DNA of 64,000 bases from Lithospermum erythrorhizon (GCA_019722365.1 JADFUC010000992.1:365902-429901); one strand, 5' to 3'; numbered from the stretch's first letter, positions 11,021 to 25,734 are shown. Program-made: numbers and translations. Notes: generated from the sequence alone by a model not told the origin.

Positions 11021-13300
11021 ACTTCATCTCATTTTTACCGTTTTCGGCCAGCTGTATAGTGTTGCCCGGTTAAAGAGAAATTTCACTCCTTTCCAAAATT
11101 CATGTATAAACTTCCCAAAATTTAAACACAGTCCGTAATAACAATCAAACCACCAAATTACTATAGTAACAAAAGCTACTATAATATCTATGAATTTCTT
11201 GTACCAAATTACAGCTTCGAATCCAATTTCACACTCAAATACACATCATCCAATCAAAAACTCCAACCGTATAAAAAATGTACATTAAAAAGAAATTCAA
11301 TTTTCCTTAAGATAATTCTAGGATTTTAGGAATGCTGAATTAATACTAGTAGTGAAATTAAGATATAAATGTATAGTTAGTATTTGAGATGAAAATTTTA
11401 GAGAATAAGACTAGAAGAGTTAGTGAAGAAAATTTTACACATTTGTTGCGGTTTGTTCTAGGAAGAAAAATGGGCCAAAAACCCCATATACTAGTGGAGT
11501 CTAACGGACCGGGCCTTGGTGGGCCGTTCGGGTGGCACCAATTCGGTTCGAATTCGGCCCCGGCCCACTAGGCCTACGAACGCCTTAGCCCATTAAGAAA
11601 TGTGAGAGATGCCGAGGGATTGGGCTCCCCGTGCCCCCGCCTCCTGCTCGAGCCCATCCACATTCTGGCTCGCTTCTGACTGGTGCGCTCTTTAATAAAC
11701 GTAGAAAGTTTTAAAATAAACGGCCACCGCTAACAAATAAAAAGCCCTCTAAAACACATGTTTTATTCTCGTAGTTAATTTAACTAAACTTGGTAACGCT
11801 TACATTAAACGCCACCACCGCTTAATACATGCTAAAATACCGGGCACAGCATACGCCAGACTGTGTTAGGCTGAGACAAATGTGGCAACGCTTAAGTATT
11901 TAAACGCCGCCACCGTTTAAAGAGCATAAATGTCAAGTATCACAATAGGAATTAAACACCATAAACAATTAACAAATAACGTAAACTGAAATTACCGACA
12001 AGATGACAACACAAACTAAAATGTTCAACAACTACATAACATAATCATTGTTCAAATATTAAAATGCATAACATAAAAACTAAATGTTCCTCGAATAATA
12101 CCAAAGTACATGACATAAAAATAAAAGTGAACCATAATTGTTTGAAACTTGAAAGTACATAACATGGTGCCAAAACACATTCACTCATGTGTTTCTTTCA
12201 AAAGTCATCTCCTCCAACGCTATCCTCTTTCATTGTCATCTCCTTTGACGCATCAACGCATGGCGCTGTGATCGTGGTAAGATCTCGCATCATTAACCTC
12301 ATATCTTCCTTCCCGCATCGCTGGGGACGATCCATCCCAAGTCTCATTCCCTACATCTCTGTCCTCATCTCACCAAACATGGCTAACATGTCGATTCTAA
12401 GAAAACCTCGATCTGATTTTGATCCATACGCCTCGGCTCGGCCTAGGGAACAAAACGGCCGCTGGATAAAAGAAGTCGGCTCCCCCAATACTTTGGGCAA
12501 TTCATCCTAGTGAAGGCACCGGGGTGCACATTTTTGACAACCACATATCATCCCTCACGAACTCAAACTGTTTGAACACTTCCCACTTAGAAAGCAACCT
12601 ACCCTACCATACGTGATACAACCCCCGGCAAACACGATTGTTTTCCTATCATAGTGTCCTTCTTACAAAGTACCATTTGTTGAATTTCTCTAAAACGGTA
12701 GAACACATTGGTAAATTTGACCAACAAATTGCAGAGTATCATCCCATATCACTTTAAAGCTTTGTCTTTTGATAGTTCATACGTAGTAGCATCATATGTG
12801 ACAAATCGACTCCTTTAACCCCATTCGCTACAATAGCCCACGTGAATGTAAACACATGTATAGCAAGCTCCGACGCTTGACTATTGGGTGGCAAAGATTC
12901 CCTTGAACGACTCCTTCCAAATAAACTTTTTGAAGTGCTCAAATTGTACTTATACGCTATACGTGACTTTAGCTATACGGTTGGTTGTTAAGAATCACCC
13001 CACAATCATTCAAACTCACCGGCCACTACGCTAATTCATCCCCTTTCATTATAAATCTGAATCCCTCCCTATTAATACACTAACTGAACTAATCTTCCTC
13101 GTGATATTACCAATTTTAGATACCACACTGTGTAATTACACACCACCATTCAAGCAAGTAACCCCTAAGTGTACGAGCTTTTTGAATCAGGCAACTATCT
13201 CGGTACCAATCACTAATAAAAGTTACAAATAATTGAACATTGACATCTTCTAATAAGTTAAATAAAGTATTACCAATTACCTTCACAATTTCTTCATATG
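11021..13300. other. Degenerate transposon-like region of unknown class
   Basis: No gene recognised. At 11470-11600 there is a GC-rich stretch of GGGCC and CGGCCC words of the kind seen near hAT ends. From about 11700 to 13300 the - strand gives short broken frames, for example one with GRSRSRESLPPNSQASELAI at about 12840-12910 and one with QLFVTFISDWYRDSCLIQKA at about 13180-13250. They are too broken to assign. They look like a decayed transposase or element-borne gene rather than a host gene. Confidence 0.3.
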
Positions 13301-15835
13301 GCATATGAATTTAGGAAGCCCGAAAAACTTCTTTTAAAAAAAGGTAAAATAATATTTAAAATCCAGCCCAATTGTCTTCTTCATCTTCTACCTATATCTT
13401 CCACCAACTCAAAAACAAGGCGGCCGAATTCAAGCACTGCATATCATTCACGCTTCTGTAAATTGGCATCTCCGATCAAATTTGGCCTACTTGTGCTTGG
13501 GGTTTTCGATCATCGATTGGTCAGCCATGTAACTTTTGGGGCTGAAATTGATTTTTTTTATACTTTTTCACATTTTTCAAGGGCATTTTATTCTGCAAAT
13601 CCCTCTTGGGACATGAAATACACCATGGAATTGAAGTCCCTTTAAGATGGGGTGATTCTAGGCTATGTTTTTGAGTCGCATATGGCTGAAATCGTTAAAA
13701 TCTTGGTCTATGGAGCTGCTTCTTGGAGTTTTATTGGATTTATGGGTTGTTTGGCTGATTTTTTGAGCCGGAATTGGTGGCAAACGGCCGGAATTTGATG
13801 AACTCGGCAGCAAGAAGTTTTCTTTGGTGGTTCCTTGTTGCTGATTTTGGTGGTTTTTGGTCCGAAATTGGCTGAATTCGGCAAAGTTGGTTGCAAGGAT
13901 GTGGGTTTTGAAGCTGAAATGGGGTTCCTTTTTGGCTTAAATTTGTTGTTTTTGCTTAAATTTCGTGCATCATCTTTGTGCATCAAAGTATTTAATTCTA
14001 CTTTTTGTTTTCTTGCAGAATGAGTGTTGTTGCTTATCTTGCCAGTATTGAAAGTCTTGTGCTTATTTGGTGTTTTCCTATATGCTGTGAGGCCAGTCTG
14101 GTGAATTGGTGTACTCATTACTGCAAAAATCAAGATGGTGGGATTAATCCTAAAGTGCACACAAATAAGCATATAGGTGAATTGGTGTTCTGGTAGAATC
14201 AATTTGCTCCATAACTTTTTTTTAAATAGTCAAGTTTGTCTCAATATAATTTTGTTTAATTTGTAAACCTGCCCCCAAAATTTTTCAATTTATACACACA
14301 AATAATGAAAAGACAAAAATACCCTTGAAAAAATATAAAAAAGTGTAAAAAAAAATTCACCTCAAATTTCAAAAAGCCACACACACATTAACGACTAAAT
14401 TAGCACCTACAGCGAATCCTTCAACGATCGAAAACATCCTAAATGAATCCTCAGCCGACGAATCAATTTAAACAAACGAAAGCGATCTTCCTGAAATTTA
14501 TTCGCTTCTCAAAAACAAAAATAAACAAAAGATCTCATTCTTATGTTTCTCCAACATCATCAATCATTTATAATAGTTTTTTTTTTTTTTTTTAAATTCT
14601 GGTGGTACAATTGCACCATCATAGTTAAGGTAGGTGAGACTATGCTAGGAACATTGTTGTAGACTAGGTTGCAACATGGCTTCAAATATGAATGTAGACA
14701 CGAATGATGAATGAACAAGTAGTTTAATCTAAATGATAACTATTTTAATATATATACATTGTAATTTATACTAGTTTTATCATGATTTTTACAACCGTTT
14801 CATGTTATTATTTAGACAACATGCATTGTGTTCATACTAAATCTTATGATATTCGTATCAAAGAAAAAGAAAACCCAATAATTGCTCAATGATAATAATT
14901 GGGTGAGGAGTGAGGACTATCTTGAGAATCTAAAGAGGAACACCACCTACACCCACATGAAGCAACATGCATATAACCCCAAATGTTTAGTTGTACGGAT
15001 CTGGCTAGACACGTCATTCTTTTAAAAAATGTCATACTTAAAACACAAGCGACGACACTTTTATTTTTGAACGCAATAAAAAATTGAATTCCAAACAAAA
15101 AAAAAAAATTGATGATAGAGGTCGATCACCTAAACTCTTAGGACTCATATATCAAATTAAATTTAGGAAAATTCCATAAGAATAAAAATCATATTTTACA
15201 GTAACTCAAATCTTTGAAGCCACTATAATAATATGAAATTAAACTTCACTTTATTAATAAATACTGTATATCAAATAACTATAATTAACGAGACCATCTC
15301 TGGACTCATCAATTGCTTAAAATTAAAGCAAATAAACAAGGGTTAATCAAAGTCGTCCAATGCATTGCGAACAACAGAGGACTACCACGTGAACAAACGA
15401 GCCACTGGTCTATGTAGTCCATTTTCAACCTTATTCTCTTAATCTAAACTATGGACAATTTCCTTCCAATGCAGAAACGACATGGTTTGATGGATCTGAG
15501 AGTGAAAAATCGGTAACAAAAGTACAAAACCTCTAAAAAATTATGGTAATTCGAAACAACAAATTATAAAAGAAAGAAAGAAAAAAATTATGAAGGTCAG
15601 TAGGCAGTTCTTTTTTTTAACCAAAATTCTAAGCATGGCGCTGAAAGTGATAACTATTGGGGATTGCCTTTGGCCGTACCTGATAGCATTGTTACAAAGG
15701 GTTAACTATCTTCCGCCAACGCAGCATAAATTTTTTCTTTTTTCTTCTAAGATCTTAAAGCTCGATAATATAATAAAATATAAAAGAAAAAAATTATTTA
15801 TTAAAGATATGTGCTTTATTATAATAAAGTTGTCA

Positions 15836-15837
<2 letters not shown>
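13301..15837. other. Spacer, no gene supported
   Basis: From 13370 to 14210 the + strand is less AT-rich and reads like transcribed UTR or intron, with an acceptor-like ttttgttttcttgcag at about 14004-14019, but no continuous coding exon is recognised. A 164-codon frame on - (13708-14202) is basic, of low complexity and without a known domain. From 14210 to 15837 the sequence is AT-rich with a T run near 14575-14595. Confidence 0.4.

Positions 15838-15872
<35 letters not shown>
15838..15872. repeat. (AT)n microsatellite
   Basis: An uninterrupted run of AT dinucleotides, about 17 units. Confidence 0.95.
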
Positions 15873-15876
<4 letters not shown>

Positions 15877-15915
15877 CTAAACTACTTTCAAACTTAATAA
15901 ACCTTAATCTAATAT

Positions 15916-17679
15916 TGTAAACAAGTAGAAGAAATTTTAATATTTATAACGTATGCTGGCCCAATACAATAAAATCTAATTTAAAACCTCCATTCAGTAC
16001 AAAGAACTATCGAGGTCCCGACTTCATCGCCTATTGTTCCTCAAACTAATTTATTTAATCGCTGGTGACGTTTGACATGATATAGTATCGACTTGATTTG
16101 GACTCGGTCTTGATTTGGGCGCCTATTCGTAGGTGGATTTGGGCGCCGTGATCATATGATCCTCGAGCCTGATTGATTCCGCGCTGCACCACATGCATCC
16201 CCAAGCTGATTCAGACTGCGCCTCACCTCGATGCATCGATGGGTCTCCATCAACGCGATTCGAATCGGATAAGACTTAGTCTCGACTTGCCTCGACTGAC
16301 ATTGGTCTGAGTCGAAAGTTCTTTGAAGAACAGATACTGCATCGTTCTGACTGATCTTCTACTAGACTTAGCCCTAAACTTAGACTACGTTGGCCTAACT
16401 AAAGTGCCTTAAAGAACATCAAGACAGATCAGCTCAAGCACTTGTTACTCTCGAAGCTTCAAAGTACTATCCTATGGATATGCTTGTTTACCGTCAAGAG
16501 GATGTTCTATCAGCCTACTCCGCTTTTTCTTCGCCATCATCACTGCACAAGAATTCTATATATCGCTCTATGATTTAACATGTGGGCCTTTATGGCTTAA
16601 TTATGTGCTGATTTGATTTACGGTGATCTCGAATTGACTGTATTCCTCATCGGGCCAAGGCTGATCTTGAAATTACTATTTTTGCAGTAGTAATTCAACC
16701 CAACCTTTAATATCAGGCGCCCTATTTTGGTTGTTGAAGATTTTTTAGGTTGCTCACGCCTGTTTCCTCAATTCTAGGCGCCAATTTAGGCTTATAAAAG
16801 CCAAGGATTTCAAATGCTCTCTCCTGGGGTTTTATTTCCCTCAAGAGCATATTTTGCCTCTGAATGATGGAAGATCCTAGTGTTTTTGGCCTCCACCTCA
16901 CCACCTAAAGTGGTAGAGTCAAGCATTTATATGTTTTCAGGTGGTTTTCACCAAAAGCAAATTTATGCTTAAATAGCTTCAGCTGCTTTTACGCAAATTC
17001 TCTCAAGCAGCTTTTTGTTGTATTTTTAAGTGTGTTTGATGATGATATTTCGTTATAGGGGTTTATATATAGGCTGCTCTTCGACGGCCGATCCATAATC
17101 ACTCAGATTTTCGATCTTAACCGTCAATTTCGAGTGTGCGCATTTCCGAGCCGGCCGAAGCTTTTATAATTATTTTTGTCCCTACCCAAGCATACGGGGC
17201 GCTCTATTATCACGAAGCGCAAGGTTCCGAATTTCAGGCCAAACACATTTCTTTTCATATTAACCTCAATTCTCTTGGAGCCTTACCCGTTCTTTCTAGA
17301 GTCTTTACTTTAAGTCCCGAAGCTTTCATAACTTTCTCCTTTAGGCCAAATAACAGATTTTTATTGTAATAAAATTAGGGGTTTTCGAGCCCTAATTTTA
17401 ATTGACATTTAATTCGAGGCTATTTTCTCGGGAACCCTCGTTCGAGTTAAAATTTAGGGTTAATTAATGTATAAAACCCTAATTTCGAGTTCGATTAATG
17501 TCAGGGGCTTAATTTATGAAAACCCTTATTATTTTACACGTGTTCGATTGTCATTAGAACTTGAATCAAACCCTAATTGTCACGTGTAGCTCGTGTGATC
17601 AATTCTTATTTAATCGATTTCATCGATCAAAATAAATCGAATTTAATTAAAATTATTTATTAAATTTCGATCGTTTACA
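15916..17679 (-). mobile_element. Isolated LTR, family R, copy R1
   Basis: Bounded by TGTAAAC (15916) and GTTTACA (17679), perfect 7-bp inverted ends of the TG...CA type. Reading on the - strand, it matches the LTR-like blocks starting at 32896 and 35752 (shared start TGTARAC..TCGAAATTTAATAAA, then a run of ccctaa-type words). No primer-binding site or polypurine tract adjoins either end, so this appears to be a solo LTR. The flanks aatat and aacgc do not match, so no target duplication remains. The parent class is probably Ty3/gypsy, but this is inferred only from length and style. Confidence 0.55.
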
Positions 17680-18766
17680 AACGCCTTTAACTCGGGCACA
17701 TATTTTGTAATCAAGCTGTTCGATCACACCGGTTTTTAATGCCAAAAGTGAATTTGGGTACATGTTGTAACGCATTTAGACTCGCATTTAATGTCCTCAG
17801 CAATAGTCAAACTTAATAAAAGTTTCGGTACAATTTTATTTCTTTGTGAAATTAATTCCATATCGTGAGGAATTCTAATCAGAAGTTGTCAAGTGAATTT
17901 AGGACATACTAATATTTAATGAAGTTAGTTCCAATCTCATGTAGATTTGGAATTAACGTCATTAATTTTTCGAATTAATCTTCAAACTTTCTGTGGATAT
18001 GTCAAAATCAATTTAGATAGTCTTAACATGGAATTAAGTCATGTTAATTTTTATGACTAATTAATTTTGACTCCTCCCGCTGGTCTAAATTATCAGTTTC
18101 CAAATTCATTTCCATATATTTTTACGGACTTTTAGATAATTTTCCGGGTTTTTCGGCATTTATTTGGATTTTCTTGCATAACCGAACAAGATTTTGTATC
18201 AAAATAAAATCTAACTGAACTCGGTACTAAGGCGGCTCTAACCATCTGTAGGCGAAGGTTTTTCTTCTATATTAACAACTACATTGACACACTTATTTTC
18301 TTTTTGTTCTATTACCATAAACATCTTTCGTTTTAAGGTAATAAAAGTTGATTAGAAATAACCCGAAAAGTTTCTCAGATTAGGAAATTTCGGCCATCCC
18401 TATTTTTGGGAGGTGATGACCGACATTTCCATACACATGTATGGGGATTTTTATTTTTTTTGGCAACTTTATGCTTTATTCAGCGACTGTTTGCTTTATT
18501 TTCATATCCTTCCATCACCACTTTTGCCTATATAAAATATAGTTCTACTACTAAATTAAGACAACTTCTTCCTCTTCTTTCCCTAATTTTCGAGCAATAA
18601 GGTATGGGAAGGATCAAAATTTATCTTTTTAATATCTTTCTTACTTCTCTTAAGCTACTTGTCTCATAATTTTAATTTTTTTTTCTTTTGAGTAGTATCT
18701 TAAAGTTGGCTTATTATTTTTACTTGAATTTTGAAGCTTCTTTTCATCAAGTAAACCTTCTTTATC
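17680..18766. other. Unassigned, probably element-derived
   Basis: No coding exon. A possible TATA box (gcctatataaaatatag) lies at about 18526-18542, followed by a pyrimidine-rich leader-like stretch (cttcttcctcttctttccc), so this may be the U3/R part of an LTR unrelated to those around it. The homology between copia A and copia B begins just after it, near 18767. Confidence 0.35.
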
Positions 18767-19841
18767 CATACCGTCGATCGATTTCCGGCGACTTACTTCG
18801 GGCGCTGGGCCCCGTGTCGGATCGGGTGATTTGGTACCAAATGACGGTCGGACGACGACCTAGGCGGTGCGGGCGGCGCGTGCCACCGTAGGCCGCCATG
18901 CGTGTCGCCCCGAGCCTATTATGATGTTTGTGCTCAATTTTGAAAAACCCTACTCCGGAATTTATTCTTTATTTTGGTTTTCTAAAATTACGGGACTAGT
19001 TATATTTCTCGTTTTTATTGATTATTTGTCATTTTAATCAATTCAATTAATTGTAATTAATTATGTGATGACAATTAATTAATTTCCTTATATTATATTT
19101 TTTAAATTAATTTAAAAGTGATATAACAATTATGGTAACAATTTCACTACTTAATGTATTTTTAGAAAATATTTGTGATGAAATATTTTTCTATAATATT
19201 TAGCGGTTAATACTATCGGGTAATACTAATTGACATGTGTATGATAATTGAGTTTATATACTTAATTTTAATATGTGTATCATAATGGATTAATTAATTT
19301 TGATAATTACAAAACATGTATTTTCCAATGCTACTTGGTGAAATATTTATTAAGTTCATTTACATTTTAATAAAGTCGCCTATATTTTGTAATTCGGCTG
19401 ATTGAACGAGGTATATAGGATACGACTCCATTTATTTATTTATTTCTGGCCCGCGAACCGTGAATGTTGTAATGACCTTTCATCATATATTTCTGTATTT
19501 ATTTGTTTATCGCTTTACCCACAAGCTTCTCGCGCTGTCTAAGACGGGTTAGTATATAAATATCAGAACAAGTGAAGATATTGAAGATCATTTCACTGAT
19601 TTATATTTGGGCGGACTCGTATGGGATCCGTAAGTACAAGATACAAGAATTAGGACTTTATGTTAGTATTTGATAAATACTTGTATTGTGTTCTGGTGCT
19701 ATATCGTATATCTTCTTTGAATGTGCATTACTTGTTTTATTTTTCATGTTGTACGATTGGCTTGATTATGTGCTAAGATGCATGAGTAAATGAAAACAAA
19801 GTAATAATAATCTCTACTCAATTAAAAATTTAAGCAAAGTA

Positions 19842-22800
19842 TCAAGCCAATTTTAAAGTTGTGCAATCAATCGCATCAATTGGGCACACCGTGATGGCGG
19901 GTGTTGTAATGTTGCATTTGATATGACAACGGATCATTTTGAAGCGATTTCCACTAACGCTGCTGGCTTTCGGGACATCAATCCAAGTAACACTTTGGTT
20001 TAATTGGAAGTGCTTAACCTGTCTTCGGAGATACAATGTTGGTAGCATCCTCGTAGTAGATGCTAGTGACACAAGAGCATGAAGTTTTTACATAATTGGT
20101 TGACACCCTATTATTAGTAACTGATTCAAAATGTAAGCAGTCATTCATTGCCAATTTCATGTACAGGTCTTGATACTAATATATTTCGTGAGATTTGAAA
20201 TATTAGTATTTACTTTTACAAATTTATTTTGTAAGTGTTTTTAGCATGATAGTTTAATGAAGTCTGTTATTTTATTTACTTATTCTTGTAGAATTAATAT
20301 GGCTAGCCATCATTGTTACTTGTTGAACTCGGCTGGCCAAAGACTAAAAGGTGTTTAATAACTCGAATTCTTGATTTATATTCGAACTCGAGAATCATTC
20401 TCAAGCAAGAGAGGATCGAATACGGCAGTTTAACAATAAGGTTCCCGCGAAACCTAATGATAGTGCCTCCCATCGAAAAGTGGGGATCCCCACAAAAGCA
20501 ATGCTCCTCGACAAGCCAGGATGTCCAATGTCTCATGCTTATCATTGAACCTCGCTCCAAATTCAATATGAAAAGGTGGCAAGATATGACATATACCGCA
20601 ACTTGAGGAATTATTCCGGTGTTGAGTTGAAACGAGAGATATGACACCGTCTGTGTTTCGGACAAAGAAGTTCGGGAACGATGGTGCCGCAAGCCCTCAT
20701 ATCATTAAAAATGATCGGCTCGTCGATCGACTAACGCCCCGGGCACCGCCAGGAAACTCGAAAGAACCGGGTCGCGGGATCTCATCCTCAAGTCTCTTCC
20801 TGCATTAAATTCCCTTCCGCTTGTCATGAACTTCAATATGCACAAGTTTGAGTTATATCAAACGCGAACTGGGGTGACAAGGATTACTCACGAACGCCGA
20901 GATCTAAATCTGGGTAAGACTAAAACTTCTACTCCTTCTGCTTTGGTGGTCCAAAAACAAGAAGCAGCTCCTAGTTGAAGAAGTTTGCCGGGCAAGACCA
21001 AGGGTTCGAGTAATCCCAAGGTTGCCGTGGAAAGGGAGCTGCGGCTGATTTACAAGTGTCATTATTGCTAGAAACCTGGTCACCAAGTTTTAATCACAGA
21101 AGTTCACGCATGATAGGAAGAACGTCTCACGACCGCCACCTGGCTGTACGTATGTTACGGAAGTTTGCGGCCAACTTCTAATTCTACTGTGGGTGCAGAC
21201 ACCGGTTGTGGTTCCCTTATTTGTCGTATTTATGTGAACTCAAGTCAAGTGTAAGACTCGAAAGAGGAAATGGACTGCGCTAAAGGGAATGGCGCTGCTG
21301 CGCTCTCGTAAAGAGATCCATTAGTTTAAATTTGCTCCACGAGCCTTCTGTTTTGAACTTATCTCCGGTTTATTTCATGTAACTCCCAATTTCATGTGAA
21401 TATTATTTCTATTTCCGTTTGAATAATGCATTTAGTTTTTCATTTCCTTTCAATAGATCCCATGAATTTAGGATCACCGTGACCCGGCAAGATTTCGTAC
21501 CGCCTCCTTCAAAATGGTCTACGCTTTTGTGACATGATTAATGAGTCATATAACATAAACTTAAACGGAATAAGCCTAACGACTTAAACCAAACATACCA
21601 TGGCATTGCGCATCAGGTCACATTAACGAGAACCTAATCAAGAAAACTCCACCCGGTGGAATACTAAGGTTTCGATTATGAATCATACGATAAAAGCCGC
21701 TGAAGTCTTGCCTTTGGGCAACGACCAAAATGCCTTCACCGGCTTAAATGAGTGGCAAGTGATTTATTGGGGATCATACACATCGGTGTACGGGCCAAAT
21801 GAACACATCTCGCAAGAGAGGTTATAACTACTTCCATTACATTTATCGATGACTGTATGTAAGAGATAATGCTCAGTGTATCTGATGAGACACAAACACG
21901 AGTCCTTTGAGAAATTCAAGGAGTTCCAAAATGAAGCATAAAACCAATTGAACAAGACAATAAAGATTCTCCGGTCTGATAGAGGTGGAGAATATTTGAG
22001 TCACGAGTTCAATACTCATCTTAGAGAGCGCGGTATCGTTTCACAACTCACTTCCAGCTAGAACGCCATGATAATGGCGTGTCCGAAAGGAGAAACGAAC
22101 TTTGGACATGGGTTCGATCTATGATGAGCCTGGTCCATCAAATGCCACGATACGACTTCTGCTGCACTTACCTTGAAATGATGTCCAACCAAGTCGCCAG
22201 ATAAAACTCCCCTCATTTAACTATGGCTCGGGGAAGATTCCTGTTGTTTTCTAAAGATTTGGGGTCAGGAAGCTTATGTTAAGAGATTAACAAAAGATAA
22301 ACTTGCGCCCAACTGATAAATGCTATTTCACATAGGATATCCAAGGGAAAACAGCTTGGTTACTACTTACCCGGTTATGAGAATAAAATCTTCATTTCCG
22401 TAACGAGTATTCCTTGAAAAGGAATATCCGTCTCGTATGACTAGAAGTAATGGTGTTCATCTTGGATGAAGCTCAAGTCGTGATGAAGTCAATATCGATG
22501 CATCTAATGCATAGGCATCTGACACACCACAAGAATTGGAACCTTCTTCATAAGACTCAGCTCTTTTTGATCCATTGTGAAAGCTCAAAGGGAAATAACC
22601 AACCCTGTATCCATCAGGATCGCCATCAACCGTAGCGCCGGTATGGTGAAGCTTTCATCATTGAAAGTGATTTGAGCCCACTTTACAAAAAAGAGCAATG
22701 AATAGCAAGGACGCCGACAAATGGCAAATTGCCATGCACCGAGATGGATTCTGGCGTACCAAAACGAGGGTTCGTCCCGCCGATTTTACCAAACGGGCTT

Positions 22801-24200
22801 GCCCTATTGAATGTAAATGGGTATTTAAGAAGAAACATGATAAAGACTAGAACGTTGATGTTTTCAAAGCTTTACACTAGAGCGAAAGGTTTCAAACAAG
22901 TTCACGGAGTGGGACTATGATAAAACTTTCATTTCGCCACAAATGTTACGCTTAAATCCATCCGGATAATCTTAGTTCATTGCTGCATTTCATGACTATG
23001 AATATGGCAAATGGATGTGGAAGACCGGCTTCCCGAATGGAAATTTAGAGGAAGTGATGCGCATGGTACAACCTCCAAGCATGTCCTAAAAAATGACCTA
23101 AGTGTACGCAAGTCGCAAAAGTCCATTTATGGTCTTAAGGCACATCCTAGCTATTGGAATCTACGCTTTGATGAATCAATCAAAGAGTTTGGTTTCATCA
23201 AGAACTTTTAAGAAGAATCTTGTGTATACAAGAAGGTGTTGGGAGTTATGTATCATTCATAGTCCTTGTATGTCGACGAGCATACTTATCATTGAAACAA
23301 CGTAGAAGTCATTTCAAATCCTCAAATAAGTGATTTTGCTGGGCGCAACAGCCAATGAAGGCCTCTAGCTAAGCACAATATATACTTGGAATAAAGATCC
23401 ACCGGATCGAGCCAGAGGTCGATTGACTTTTGTCGATACTTATGTGAATAAGGCAATCGCAAAGGTTCAACATGAGTAATTCCAAGTAGCGGTAATCTCC
23501 CCCATTTAGATATGGAGTTCAACTTCACAGAGTACGTTGTCCCACTACTAGTGCCGAGATGAATTGCACGAAGGACATGCCTTATGCTTCGGCTATAGAT
23601 CCATCATGTATGTCATGTTGCGCACTAGACCGATGTGTCTTTAGCTTTAATCCGCAGATACTCAAGCCATCCAAAGTAAAGCTAATCGGATTTGGGCGCA
23701 TCTTGGAAGTATCTTAGAGAACTAAAGATGCTTTCTGGTATATGGAAGCGGAGATGAGGAGTTAGCAAAGGGCTGTGGTACACCGACGCCACAACCTACG
23801 CAGCATTTTAATTATCGCTCCCAGCCCGGGTACGTATTTTGTCTCAACGCGAAATAAAGATTCTGAAAAGAGTTCCAAACAGAAGTACCGCTGCATTCTA
23901 CCACGCACCGAGACATCGCAGTCATTCAAGCCGCTAAAGAAGCATGTTGATAAAGAAGTTCGTGACCGACCCCTGGGCGTGGTACCTAGCATCGGTGGAC
24001 CAAATGAGTCGCCAGGACAATACCGCAATAGCCAAGCCAAGTATCCCCCGAGCACATCACAAGTCCAAGCACGTACTCAGAAAGTATCACCTGATTAGAG
24101 ATATGCTTGATAGAGGTGATGTCAAAGTATGTAAAGTAGAAACAGAGGCCAATCTCGGGCCGACAAGCCGCAGCTGGGTGTTAAAGTTGCCGTGGGAGTC
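19842..24200 (+). pseudogene. copia A gag-pol remnant
   Basis: Broken polyprotein. Visible in order: zinc-knuckle CHYC-x-KPGH at about 21056-21087 with an in-frame stop; aspartic protease DTGCGS at 21198-21215; gag-pre-integrase/integrase with a CESCL-like zinc-binding residue pair near 21695-21710, LIHTDVCGP-like text at about 21770, and the RSDRGGEYLSHEF segment at about 21973-22011; reverse transcriptase from about 22720 (EW/DKWQIAM, then ARLVAKGFKQVHGV-like text at 22880, LRFDESIKEFGFIKN at about 23163-23207) to a damaged YVDD box at about 23268; RNase H at about 23590-24170 (YTDA, SKHVLRKYHLIRD). Each domain is in a different frame from its neighbour, as expected after many indels. No function is expected. 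Confidence 0.8.
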
Positions 24201-24204
24201 AAGA

Positions 24205-25733
24205 TGTATCTATTTACATGTGAACAAATATTTGAATATTATTACTTCCATATATTTTAATATGTTTGTTTGCTATGACTATATGTTTGAATTTCATATA
24301 TAATATACATGTAGTGTATCCCCTGCGAGTGAAAGGTTAAATCCCTAGGTTAGTCTATGTTTTCTAGAGAGGTAACACGAACCGCATCACACCTCTTCAA
24401 GCCTAAACATACAGATACCTAAAAGGCTCTCGGCTCGATGCCGATAGTTAGGCGACAAGCATCATATGACTAACATGGTGTTTTGATTAGTGATCAAGAT
24501 TGATCACGTTTAGCCTCAAGCAGATCAGATCAATACCGTGGCCGGGGTCCGGCGATCGGGGAAATGGTATTTGACCGAAACGAATCTTTGCTAGAAGAGG
24601 TATTCAAGGTCTTGGGCGACATTTGTTTAGAATCTTAGGTTCGGTCAATTCTTAGACCTACGATATATAACCATCTGCGGTTAGTTAGATTTAATCCGCG
24701 GCAAAAGCTCGGGAGCGTTGGAAATCAATGAGAATTGGTTCCATTTATTATGCCCGCGACAATTGCGTAGCACCATTTCCAATGCCTAAGTTAAACGTGA
24801 TTATCGAACTTAGTGTTCAACTTAGTAATTGTATTACTAGTGCTGGTTCTCATGATAATTTAAGCGGCTATGCAGTTTTATCGCTAGATCTTACTCATTA
24901 ATCGTTATAATAATAGTAATTGGTCAATTATTATTATTATACAACTTACTATTATCTCGAGCTCTGGGCGTCACACACATACAAGGATATTGAGTTATAT
25001 TTCATGTATGAAATTAAAAGAGAACTATATAATCGGTGAAATGTATTTCTCAATTACAAAGGCTTACATTTTATGTGTATCATCGATTGAACAAATAGAA
25101 TCACCAAATAGTTATTTAATTGGTTCGAGTAATTTTAGTATTTATCGGTAACTTGAAAGATTATTGATATTGACTCATTACTATTTAATTAGCTTTACTC
25201 AAATAGTTCAACTATTAGCAACCCACAGCGCCTTTAACGAACTAATGGTAGCTAACGCAGTCAAGCTAATATTTTAACGGGCTGCTTATCGGCTCGCTTT
25301 TTAACCTAGCCCCATATATAAGCAAACTTTAGGGTTTTTCATCATAAGTTTTTAGAAACTTTTTCACCAAAACCCTAGTACCGCCTCGTCGAAATTCTCC
25401 CAAGAATTTTGGGGTTTTTCTCGTTTTGTTCATCCTTACTTACCAAAGATGATTAGTTCTTGATTCAACCCTCCCCAGCGGACTAACTGTAGATATCATG
25501 TTTCCATTGATATTACAACAAGGAGTCAGAAAGGAAGCCAAATTCACGCTGTGAATTCAAGTCAAGTAGCGGATTTTGGTGAATTTACTCCACAGACCGT
25601 AAGTCCTCTCTGCTCATATAATTAATTATATAAGTTTTTTATATCAATAACGTAGTGACGCACTTTAAAAGCTCTTTAACTACGAATAATGCAAGATTCA
25701 TATATTAATAAATTAGTAATTTAATATTTGAAA
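24205..25733 (+). repeat. 3' LTR of copia A
   Basis: Starts TGTATCTATT right after the purine-rich gtgggagtcaaga, a plausible polypurine tract. The reverse complement matches the left LTR of copia B (37528-39307) through most of its length, including ccgtaagtcctc near 25598. The right edge is fuzzy because it runs into another AT-rich repeat. Confidence 0.7.
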
Positions 25734-25734
25734 G

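Larger units (their letters stand above)
18767..25733 (+). mobile_element. Degenerate Ty1/copia retrotransposon, copia A
   Basis: Order is leader (18767-19830), gag, protease, integrase, reverse transcriptase, RNase H, 3' LTR, which is the copia order (integrase before RT). The 5' LTR is missing: homology to copia B starts at the word cgtcgatcg near 18771, inside B's leader. The element is full of stops and small indels and cannot be active. It is the inverted partner of copia B (37528-46250). Confidence 0.85.

Noticed and set aside
13708..14202. 164-codon frame on -
   Set aside because: Long for this window but basic, of low complexity and without any domain or homologue I know; the other strand looks equally non-random, so it is probably element-derived sequence.
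18767..25733. Copia A as an intact, mobile retrotransposon
   Set aside because: The 5' LTR is absent, stops and frame changes occur in every domain, and the YVDD box is damaged.
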